A stretch of 5,838 nucleotides of DNA from the NCBI GenBank assembly GCA_023392135.1, contig JAEVZQ010000471.1:1-5838 (forward strand). The letters are read 5' to 3'. The notes under the pieces are model-generated. The model did not search any database and was not told the origin of the DNA. It was given only the letters and a program-made list of their open reading frames with translations. Source of the stretch: Pseudomonadota bacterium (GTDB lineage: Bacteria > Pseudomonadota > Alphaproteobacteria > Rhizobiales > Hyphomicrobiaceae). Of this stretch, positions 1 through 5,838 are shown one piece after another. The translations under genes and the position numbers were made by a program. Position 1 is the stretch's first letter. Each line of letters begins with the position of its first letter.

Positions 1-57
1 GGCGGGAAGCTAACCCGGCCCATAAACTTTGCAGCTTAGAGCGTGCGAGCATAATCC

Positions 58-66
58 AGGGAGGAA
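58..66 (+). promoter_or_regulatory. Shine-Dalgarno site of the solute-binding protein gene
   Basis: AGGGAGGAA lies here, with the GGAGG core at 60-64 and a 7-nt spacer to the ATG at 72. This is the strongest ribosome binding site in the window. It decides the start: it points to the ATG at 72, which opens a twin-arginine leader, and not to the in-frame ATG at 144, which has only a GGCGG placed too close to it. It therefore shows that the TAG at 99-101 lies inside the original gene. Confidence 0.75.
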
Positions 67-71
67 ATGGT

Positions 72-1397
72 ATGGCGCGAGTTCATCGTCGCGAATTTTA
101 GAAACTGTCCGGCGCCGGCGCGATCGCTGCCAAGTCGGGCGGAATGGCTGCCGTCCTCGCTTCCGGGCAGGCCCCAGCCTATGCGCAAACCACGACTGTG
201 CACTGGCTCAGATGGAATGACTTCGTGCCGGCCTGCGATCAGCTCCTGCGGGAGAAGCTGTTCCCGGAAGCAGAAAAGGCCCTCGGCATCAAGGTCAATT
301 TCGAGACCGTGAACGGCAACGACCTGCAGCCGCGGATTACGTCCGCCATTCAGGCCGGCTCGGGCCCTGACATCATCATGCTCTTCAACAACCACCCGCA
401 CCTCTACAAGGCGAGCCTTGTCGATCTGAGCGACGTCGCGGACGTGGTTGGAAAGGCGCAAAACGGCTTCTACGCTATTTCGAAGGGCAACTGCAGCGCC
501 GACAGCAAGTGGATGGGCATCCCCATGGCCATCATCGGCGCGATGAATGCCTATCGCAGCTCGGCCTTCGCCGAGGTCGGCTACAATGAATTTCCCAAGA
601 CATGGGACGAATACCGGGATGCCGGGAAAAAGCTGAAGGCGAAAGGGCTGCCGATCGGCCAGGCGCTCGGGCAATCGTTCGGCGACCCCCCAACGTTTGC
701 TTATCCGCTGATGTGGGCCTATGGCGGTGTCGAGATCGACGATAATGGAAAAGTCGCCCTCAACTCGAAGGAGACGGTCGAGGCGGTGAAGTATATGACC
801 GCAGCCTGGAAGGACGCCTACGATGAAGGCGGTCTGGCCTGGGACGACTCCAACAACAACCGTGCCTTCCTATCCGGCACGATCTGCTCGACCCTGAACG
901 GCGGATCGATTTATGTCGAAGCCGTGCGCAAGGCCGACCAGTACCAGACAGCCGACGGCAAGCCGATGAAGGATGACATTCGGCACGCGCCGCTACCAGC
1001 CGGCCCCAAGGGGCAGTTCGGGTTCCATACGTTCACCTCGCACGTGATGCCGTCCTACTCCAAGAACCAGTCCGCGGCCAAAGAGCTGCTCAAGTTCGTG
1101 CACGCCAATCAGAACTATGAGCAGTGGTTCACGACGGCCAAGGGGTATTACACGCCAGGTACCGCGAGCTGGGAGACCCACAAGATGTGGGACGAGAACC
1201 CGGTGATGAAGCCGTTTGCCATCGCGGGCAAGCTGGGCCAAATCCCGGGCTACAAGGGCCCCCCGAATGCCAAGGCGGCTGAGGTGCTTTCGAAATATCT
1301 GATCGTGAATATGTTCGCCGAGGCGATCAAAGGCGCGAGCCCGGAAGACATCGTAAAGCAAACCCACGCCGAGTTGAAGAAAATCTACGAGTCGTGA
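72..1397 (+). CDS. CUT1-type ABC transporter periplasmic solute-binding protein, interrupted by an amber codon in its Tat leader
   Basis: This is a periplasmic receptor that would bind a carbohydrate-like ligand and deliver it to the permeases encoded just downstream. Read from ATG 72 it is 441 residues if the amber codon is counted as a residue, a usual length for family 1 extracellular binding proteins. Residues 1-38 form a Tat-like leader: MARVHRREF, the amber codon at position 10, then K11, a weakly hydrophobic Ala/Gly-rich stretch and an AYA cleavage site before Q39. The mature part carries family-typical stretches such as GSGPDIIML at about 96-104. It has three cysteines (about 55, 141 and 272). 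Codons 25-441 are uninterrupted and end in TGA. A product started at ATG 144 (417 residues) would lack the twin arginines and most of the leader, and would probably stay in the cytoplasm. The ligand is unknown. The family assignment is secure; whether a working protein is made is doubtful. Confidence 0.88.
99..101 (+). other. In-frame amber (TAG) codon in the Tat leader
   Basis: Counting from ATG 72, codon 10 is TAG. It falls between F9 and K11 in R-R-E-F-x-K, exactly where the Tat consensus (S/T-R-R-x-F-L-K) has leucine. TTG to TAG is a single change. The frame before it (with ribosome binding site and twin arginines) and after it (rest of leader, AxA site, mature protein) reads as one protein. 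Confidence 0.85.
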
Positions 1398-1440
1398 TGC
1401 TGCAATGACGGGTGCCGTTCGCAACCCGCATTGAGGCTCG

Positions 1441-1469
1441 GATCGCCGCATCTTCGAGGTGAGGCGATC
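1441..1469 (+). other. Intercistronic stem-loop between binding protein and permease genes
   Basis: GATCGCC (1441-1447) pairs with GGCGATC (1463-1469). Inside, after a G/A mismatch (1448/1462), CATCT (1449-1453) pairs with AGGTG (1457-1461) with one G-U pair, leaving a 3-nt loop. No T-run follows, so it does not look like a full intrinsic terminator. In CUT-type operons (for example malE-malF) structures here are known to stabilise the upstream mRNA or reduce downstream expression, giving more binding protein than permease. That role is inferred here. Confidence 0.5.
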
Positions 1470-1501
1470 GCAATCAGCACGTATTCGTAAGAGATCGACA
1501 G

Positions 1502-2428
1502 ATGGCGATACTCACTGCCGACACGGTGGCCGCCAAGGTGTCGCCACGCCGGCGGCTTTTGGAGGATGAGCGCTGGCTGGCTCTCGTTTTGCTGCTGCCG
1601 ACGGCCGTCCTCCTGGGGCTCTTTATTGCTTATCCGTTTGTCAGGGGGATCATCCTCGCAGTCACGAACGCCCGGGTCGGCATTCCCGGCGAGTTCGTCG
1701 GACTGGAGAACTTTCAGCGACTGGCCAACGACCCGATTTTCTACCGGGTGGTCTGGAATACCGTCTGGTACACGGCGGTAACCACGGTATTCAAACTGGG
1801 ATTGGGTTTGTGGCTGGCGCTTCTGCTCAATCGCAGCTTCAGGGGAAAGGCCTACATCCGGGCCTTCATTTTGCTGCCATTCATCATCCCGACGGTGCTT
1901 TCCACGTTCGCCTGGAAATGGATGTTCGACCCCACGTTCAGCGTTTTGAACTGGCTGATGTATCACCTCTCGATCATCGACCGGCGGATCAACTGGCTAG
2001 GCGATGGCGATTTGGCGATGGTCTCCATCATCATCGTCAACATCTGGCGGGGCGTTCCCTTCTTTGCAATCAGCCTGCTGGCCGGGCTACAAACCATCAG
2101 CCCGGATCTGAATGAGGCGGCTGCGATCGATGGGGCAAAACCATTGCAGCGGTTCTGGCACATCACATGGCCGCTCCTGCTTCCGGTCACCATGGTCGTG
2201 GTGCTGTTCTCCGTGATCCAGACCTTTGCCGACTTCCAGATCGTCTACGTGATGACCGGCGGTGGCCCCGCCAATGCAACGCACCTCTTTGCGACCTACG
2301 CCTACCAGCTTGGTGTCGGAACAGGACTGTTGAGCCAGGGGGCAGCGATCTCGCTCGCCATGTTCCCAATTCTGTTCCTGATCGTCGTTGTCCAACTCCT
2401 TTACATTCGCCGGGTGGAGATCCGCTAA
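1502..2428 (+). CDS. ABC transporter permease, MalF/UgpA-like (CUT1)
   Basis: This is one of the two inner-membrane subunits forming the channel of the importer. It has 308 residues, the usual size for UgpA-type permeases. About six hydrophobic segments are visible: roughly 25-47, 86-109, 120-140, 170-190, 225-245 and 280-303. FVGLENF at 65-71 is typical of this subunit after the first membrane segment. The cytoplasmic EAA loop that docks on the ATPase is clear: E205-A-A-A-I-D-G211, then I221 and P224, matching EAA-x3-G-x9-I-x-x-P. The ATG at 1502 has only a weak ribosome binding site (AAGAGA upstream), but the N-terminus is a plausible basic cytoplasmic tail. The gene ends in TAA, 3 nt before the next permease start, so the two are surely cotranscribed and probably translationally coupled. 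No lesion was seen. Confidence 0.95.
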   Translation: MAILTADTVAAKVSPRRRLLEDERWLALVLLLPTAVLLGLFIAYPFVRGIILAVTNARVGIPGEFVGLENFQRLANDPIFYRVVWNTVWYTAVTTVFKLGLGLWLALLLNRSFRGKAYIRAFILLPFIIPTVLSTFAWKWMFDPTFSVLNWLMYHLSIIDRRINWLGDGDLAMVSIIIVNIWRGVPFFAISLLAGLQTISPDLNEAAAIDGAKPLQRFWHITWPLLLPVTMVVVLFSVIQTFADFQIVYVMTGGGPANATHLFATYAYQLGVGTGLLSQGAAISLAMFPILFLIVVVQLLYIRRVEIR

Positions 2429-2431
2429 GAC

Positions 2432-3283
2432 ATGATCGAAGGTGCTATCTGGAGACGCTGGGTCTATTTCCGTATCCCGCTGTTCCTGTTCATCCTGATC
2501 CTTCTGTTCCCATTCTACTGGATGCTGATCACGTCATTCAGGCCGGATGGCGAGCTTTATCGCCCCTGGAACGCGGTGAATTACAACCCGTTCTGGACAT
2601 GGAAGCCGACGCTCGTTCACGTCCGGTATCTGCTGCAGCAAACGATGTTCGTGACATGGCTGTGGAACACGATGTTCATCGCCATCGTCTCCACGGCCAT
2701 CTCGCTCATTTGCGGAGTTTTCGCGGGCTATGCACTTTCCCGCTTGAATTTTCGCTTTGCCGGATTCCTCGGCACCGGCATTTTCATCACCTACCTGGTG
2801 CCGCAGACGCTTCTCTTCATTCCGCTGTCGGAGATCATCCGGACCTACCGGCTGGGCGACACGCCCTGGTCGCTCATCCTGACCTATCCCACGTTCCTGA
2901 TCCCCTTCTGCACCTGGCTGATGATGGGCTACTTCAAGGCCATCCCCAAGGAGCTGGAGGAGTGCGCGCGCATCGACGGCGCCTCGCGCTGGCAGGCAAT
3001 GCTCTACATCATCGTGCCGGTCGCCGTTCCGGGCATTCTATCCGCCGGCATTTTTGCATTCACGCTTTCGTGGAACGAGTTCATCTACGCGCTCGTGTTC
3101 CTCTCGTCGCCGGAACAGAAGACGGTGCCCGTCGGTGTCGTTTCCGAGCTCATCCGCGGTGATGTGTTCTTCTGGGGCCCGCTGATGGCAGGCGCGTTGC
3201 TTGGCTCGATTCCCGTAGCGCTCGTCTACTCGTTCTTCGTCGAGCATTACGTGTCGGGCCTGACCGGCTCGGTGAAGGGTTGA
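2432..3283 (+). CDS. ABC transporter permease, MalG/UgpE-like (CUT1)
   Basis: This is the second channel subunit, partner of the permease encoded 3 nt upstream. It has 283 residues, normal for MalG/UgpE proteins. Hydrophobic segments lie at about 13-35, 78-103, 110-131, 147-166, 195-218 and 248-270. Family-typical stretches include the FPFYWMLITSF-like first segment (26-36), ALSRLNF (101-107) and WNEFIYALVF (214-223). The EAA loop is E177-C178-A179 with G183, I193 and P196; the middle alanine of EAA is cysteine here, a mild change. A GGAG at 2416-2419 inside the end of the upstream gene, 12 nt from the ATG, can serve as ribosome binding site and fits translational coupling. It ends in TGA and no lesion was seen. 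Confidence 0.95.
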   Translation: MIEGAIWRRWVYFRIPLFLFILILLFPFYWMLITSFRPDGELYRPWNAVNYNPFWTWKPTLVHVRYLLQQTMFVTWLWNTMFIAIVSTAISLICGVFAGYALSRLNFRFAGFLGTGIFITYLVPQTLLFIPLSEIIRTYRLGDTPWSLILTYPTFLIPFCTWLMMGYFKAIPKELEECARIDGASRWQAMLYIIVPVAVPGILSAGIFAFTLSWNEFIYALVFLSSPEQKTVPVGVVSELIRGDVFFWGPLMAGALLGSIPVALVYSFFVEHYVSGLTGSVKG

Positions 3284-3311
3284 AAGCGGGTCGTGTGAAG
3301 GTAGTCGGAAA

Positions 3312-4403
3312 ATGGCGCAGGTCGTCCTGAAGCAGATCAACAAGTTCTATGACAGCGTGCACGCCGTCAAAGACGTCAATCTCACGATCCACGACAAGGA
3401 GTTCATGGTCTTCGTCGGCCCGTCAGGTTGCGGAAAGACCACGACGCTACGAATGGTGGCAGGCCTCGAGGCGATCAGCTCCGGAAACATTTTGATCGGT
3501 GAGCAGATCGTCAACGAGCTGCCGCCGATGGATCGCGACATTGCCATGGTATTTCAGAATTACGCGCTCTACCCACACATGAGCGTATTCGACAATATGG
3601 CCTTCGGCCTGAAAATGCGAAAATTCGACCGGCCCGAAATCAAACAGCGCGTGAAGCAAGCTGCAGACATCCTGGGGATCGAGCAGCTCCTCGATCGCAA
3701 ACCCCGCCAGCTTTCCGGCGGCCAGCGCCAGCGTGTTGCGCTCGGCCGTGCGATCGTCCGCCACCCGCAGGTGTTCCTTTTCGATGAGCCGCTGTCGAAT
3801 CTCGACGCCAAGCTGCGCGTGCAGATGCGGGTCGAGCTCAAGAAGCTTCACGATCGCCTCGGCACGACGGCGATTTACGTCACCCACGACCAAGTCGAGG
3901 CTATGACTTTGGGTGATCGTGTCGTGGTCATGCGGGATGGTTGGGTGCAGCAGGTTGGTGAGCCACTGGAGCTTTACAATTCCCCCGCCAACAGGCTCGT
4001 CGCCGGCTGCATCGGCTCGCCCGCTATGAATTTTTGTAACGCGACGGTGCAGGACGAGGCTGGCGCGCTCTGGCTCGCGAACAGCGGCATGCAGATCAGC
4101 GTGCCTGATCGGAGCGTCGGACGACTGCGCAATTATGTCGGGCGTGATGTTACCTTAGGGATGCGCCCGGAAGATTTGCGCGTCGCCAACTCCGCCGACC
4201 CGGCGGGATGTTGCTTCGATGCCGTCGTCGAGGTCGTCGAGCAGCTAGGCTCGGAGATCCTGCTGGACGTCTCCGTTGGCCACGACACCATGGTCGCAGC
4301 CGTCGAGCCGAGCTTGAGGACAAAGGTCGGCGAGAAGCTGCAGCTCGCAGTCAATCCCGACCGCCTGCATTTCTTCGACGTGGAGTCCGAGGCTACGATC
4401 TGA
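3312..4403 (+). CDS. ABC transporter ATP-binding protein, MalK/UgpC/MsmX type
   Basis: This cytoplasmic ATPase would energise the importer by binding the EAA loops of the two permeases as a homodimer. It has 363 residues, the standard CUT1 ATPase length. Motifs in order: A-loop aromatic Y13; Walker A GPSGCGKTT at 36-44 with K42; Q-loop Q82; signature LSGGQ at 134-138; Walker B ending D158-E159-P; D-loop SNLD at 162-165; switch histidine H192. The C-terminal part (about 235-360) is the TOBE/regulatory region of CUT1 ATPases, with GSPAMNF at about 232-238 and MRPED at 284-288. The gene lies 28 nt after the second permease, and GAAGG at 3297-3301 is a reasonable ribosome binding site. MalK/UgpC-like ATPases can serve several permease pairs, so it need not be specific to this one. 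It ends in TGA. Confidence 0.96.
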   Translation: MAQVVLKQINKFYDSVHAVKDVNLTIHDKEFMVFVGPSGCGKTTTLRMVAGLEAISSGNILIGEQIVNELPPMDRDIAMVFQNYALYPHMSVFDNMAFGLKMRKFDRPEIKQRVKQAADILGIEQLLDRKPRQLSGGQRQRVALGRAIVRHPQVFLFDEPLSNLDAKLRVQMRVELKKLHDRLGTTAIYVTHDQVEAMTLGDRVVVMRDGWVQQVGEPLELYNSPANRLVAGCIGSPAMNFCNATVQDEAGALWLANSGMQISVPDRSVGRLRNYVGRDVTLGMRPEDLRVANSADPAGCCFDAVVEVVEQLGSEILLDVSVGHDTMVAAVEPSLRTKVGEKLQLAVNPDRLHFFDVESEATI

Positions 4404-4516
4404 CCCATGATCGAAGGGTAGCGTAGCCGCCGCGCCAGGTGCATTGTTCGTGTCATCGATCCGGCCTCGTCAATGGGAGCCGGAAAAGTGCAGTGCGAAC
4501 CAGCAAGTGGGCGGAT
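4404..4516 (+). other. 113-nt spacer between the ATPase and the dehydrogenase genes, with a weak hairpin
   Basis: No gene is seen here. TCCGGC at 4460-4465 can pair with GCCGGA at 4479-4484 around a 13-nt loop. An alternative pairing with a bulged C extends the stem with CTC (4466-4468) against GAG (4477-4479). It is followed by AAAAG rather than a T-run, so it is not a classical terminator. It might attenuate or protect mRNA, or mean nothing. A separate promoter for the two enzyme genes cannot be recognised. Confidence 0.25.
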
Positions 4517-5401
4517 ATGCCGGAGACGATTGCTTTCGTCGGGCTCGGGGCCATGGGGCTACCGATGGCCCGAAACCTCGTGCAGAAACAATTTCGGGTG
4601 GTGGGGTTCGACGTCAGGACCGAGGCCGTCGCGAGCCTCATCGAGGCTGGTGGTCACGGTGCGAAGAGCGCGTCCGCGGCGGCCGAAGGCGCCAGTCACC
4701 TAGTCCTCATGGTTGTCAATGCGGATCAGGCCGAGCAGGTCCTCTTTGATCTCGGCGCGCTCGATGTGCTGGCCCCGCAAGCAACGGTCATGCTGATGGC
4801 GACCTGCCCGCCGGGTCGCGTTGCTGCCATGGCCAAGCGCGTCACCGAGACCGGCCGGAGCTTCGTCGATGCACCCGTATCGGGTGGAGTAGGCGGCGCG
4901 ACCGCAGGCACGCTCACCATCATGGTCGGCGCGAAACAGGCCGACTTTGATCGGTCGAAATCCGTGCTCGAGGCCATGGGCTCGAACATCTATCATCTCG
5001 GTGAGGAGCCCGGGCAGGGTGCCGCGATGAAAACCATCAACCAGCTCCTCTGCGGGGTCCACATTGCGGCCGCTGCCGAGGGGCTGGCCCTTGCAGAGCA
5101 GGCGGGCCTCGATCCGAAGCTCGCTCAACAGATCCTCTCCGGGTCCGCAGCCTCGAGCTGGATGTTGCAGAACCGCGGCCCACGAATGGTGTCTGACGAT
5201 GGCCAGGTCACGAGCGCCCTCGATATCTTCGTCAAGGACCTCGGCATCGTGCTGGAGGCGGGCCGCTCAGCGAGGATGGGCCTGCCTCTGGCGGCGGCCG
5301 CGCACCAGTTGTTCATTGCGGCATCAGGGCTCGGGCTTGGCAGCCGGGACGACAGTCAGGTGATCGAGATCTATCGTGCCCTCCGGCCGAAGACGTCGTA
5401 A
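4517..5401 (+). CDS. NAD(P)-dependent beta-hydroxyacid dehydrogenase (3-hydroxyisobutyrate dehydrogenase / 2-hydroxy-3-oxopropionate reductase family)
   Basis: This soluble oxidoreductase would interconvert a beta-hydroxyacid and its semialdehyde or keto acid; the exact substrate cannot be told. It has 294 residues, the family norm. The N-terminal Rossmann fold has GLGAMGLPMARNL at 9-21. D32 at the end of the second strand favours NAD over NADP. The substrate loop D118-A-P-V-S-G-G124 is the family signature. The conserved catalytic lysine is K172 in the MKTIN stretch, with N175; K240-D241 is the later conserved pair. The C-terminal half is the helical domain of the family. The start at ATG 4517 fits the family, where MPxxIAFVGLG begins the protein, but it has no clear ribosome binding site; an in-frame GTG at 4493 with CGGAA upstream is an alternative. 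Its position after the importer suggests it acts on the imported compound or a breakdown product. It ends in TAA and is intact. Confidence 0.92.
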   Translation: MPETIAFVGLGAMGLPMARNLVQKQFRVVGFDVRTEAVASLIEAGGHGAKSASAAAEGASHLVLMVVNADQAEQVLFDLGALDVLAPQATVMLMATCPPGRVAAMAKRVTETGRSFVDAPVSGGVGGATAGTLTIMVGAKQADFDRSKSVLEAMGSNIYHLGEEPGQGAAMKTINQLLCGVHIAAAAEGLALAEQAGLDPKLAQQILSGSAASSWMLQNRGPRMVSDDGQVTSALDIFVKDLGIVLEAGRSARMGLPLAAAAHQLFIAASGLGLGSRDDSQVIEIYRALRPKTS

Positions 5402-5412
5402 TACGCCTGAAG

Positions 5413-5429
5413 GCTTAGTGCTTAGTGCT
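5413..5429 (+). repeat. Short tandem repeat, 7-bp unit GCTTAGT, about 2.4 copies
   Basis: GCTTAGT occurs at 5413-5419 and again at 5420-5426, followed by GCT. It lies in the 59-nt gap between the dehydrogenase and the GMC gene. It could be a small slippage duplication. No regulator is known to match it. Confidence 0.5.
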
Positions 5430-5448
5430 GATCGGGGCATCGGGTTTC

Positions 5449-5453
5449 GGGGA
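5449..5453 (+). promoter_or_regulatory. Ribosome binding site of the GMC oxidoreductase gene
   Basis: GGGGA sits 7 nt before the ATG at 5461. It supports that start over the in-frame GTG at 5425, which would add 12 residues not expected before the FAD-binding strand. Confidence 0.6.
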
Positions 5454-5460
5454 AAAGACG

Positions 5461-5838
<378 letters not shown>

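Noticed and set aside
28..55. Possible sigma-70 promoter (TTTGCA at 28-33, CATAAT at 50-55, 16-nt spacer)
   Set aside because: Transcription would begin near 62, inside the Shine-Dalgarno site at 58-66, leaving no usable ribosome binding site. The true promoter is probably upstream of the window.
36..674. Minus-strand open frame of 212 codons opposite the binding protein gene
   Set aside because: It lies antisense to a clear family member, has no recognisable motif or good ribosome binding site, and its composition is that expected of a G+C-rich shadow frame.
2167..3162. Plus-strand open frame of 331 codons spanning the two permease genes in another frame
   Set aside because: It overlaps the end of one permease and most of the next. 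Its product is rich in Arg, His, Pro and Ala without domain features, as shadow frames are. Both permeases show full EAA loops in the other frame.
2431..4417. Exact 12-bp direct repeat, CATGATCGAAGG, at 2431-2442 and 4406-4417
   Set aside because: About one exact 12-bp repeat is expected by chance in a window of this size. One copy is the start of the second permease, and the other opens only a four-codon frame ended by TAG.
4439..4516. N-terminal extension of the hydroxyacid dehydrogenase from GTG 4439
   Set aside because: The 26 extra residues are not hydrophobic, do not resemble a targeting signal and are not found in this family, which begins just before the first Rossmann strand.
4700..5128. 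Minus-strand open frame opposite the hydroxyacid dehydrogenase
   Set aside because: It is antisense to conserved Rossmann and substrate-loop coding sequence and no family is recognised.

Overview
The window (about 60% G+C by eye) is a tightly packed plus-strand gene cluster. Gene style, the Tat-type leader on the binding protein and the type of transporter suggest an alphaproteobacterium of the Rhizobiales/Bradyrhizobium kind. That assignment is recognition, not a database result.

Layout: (1) 72-1397, a periplasmic solute-binding protein of a carbohydrate-type (CUT1) ABC importer. Its Tat leader is interrupted by an in-frame TAG at codon 10. (2) 1398-1501, a spacer holding a good stem-loop. 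(3) 1502-2428 and 2432-3283, two inner-membrane permeases (MalF/UgpA-like and MalG/UgpE-like) only 3 nt apart. (4) 3312-4403, the MalK/UgpC-type ATPase with all nucleotide-binding motifs. (5) 4517-5401, an NAD(P)-dependent beta-hydroxyacid dehydrogenase of the 3-hydroxyisobutyrate dehydrogenase / tartronate semialdehyde reductase family. (6) 5461 to the window edge, the 5' part of a GMC flavin oxidoreductase. It is interrupted by an in-frame TAG at codon 84, and the same frame then continues directly with a perfect GMC signature.

The six genes look like one uptake-and-catabolism operon. The importer would bring in a sugar, polyol or sugar-derived compound; the GMC enzyme and the hydroxyacid dehydrogenase would be redox steps on it or its products. 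The substrate cannot be read from the sequence. No RNA genes, mobile elements or CRISPR arrays were seen, and no minus-strand gene is supported.

The most notable signal is the pair of amber codons inside otherwise intact genes at the two ends of the cluster. Each is one base change from the residue expected by the family. None of the five gene ends in the window uses TAG. The likeliest explanations are point-mutation decay or sequence error. Amber suppression or recoding is a less likely alternative that can be tested.
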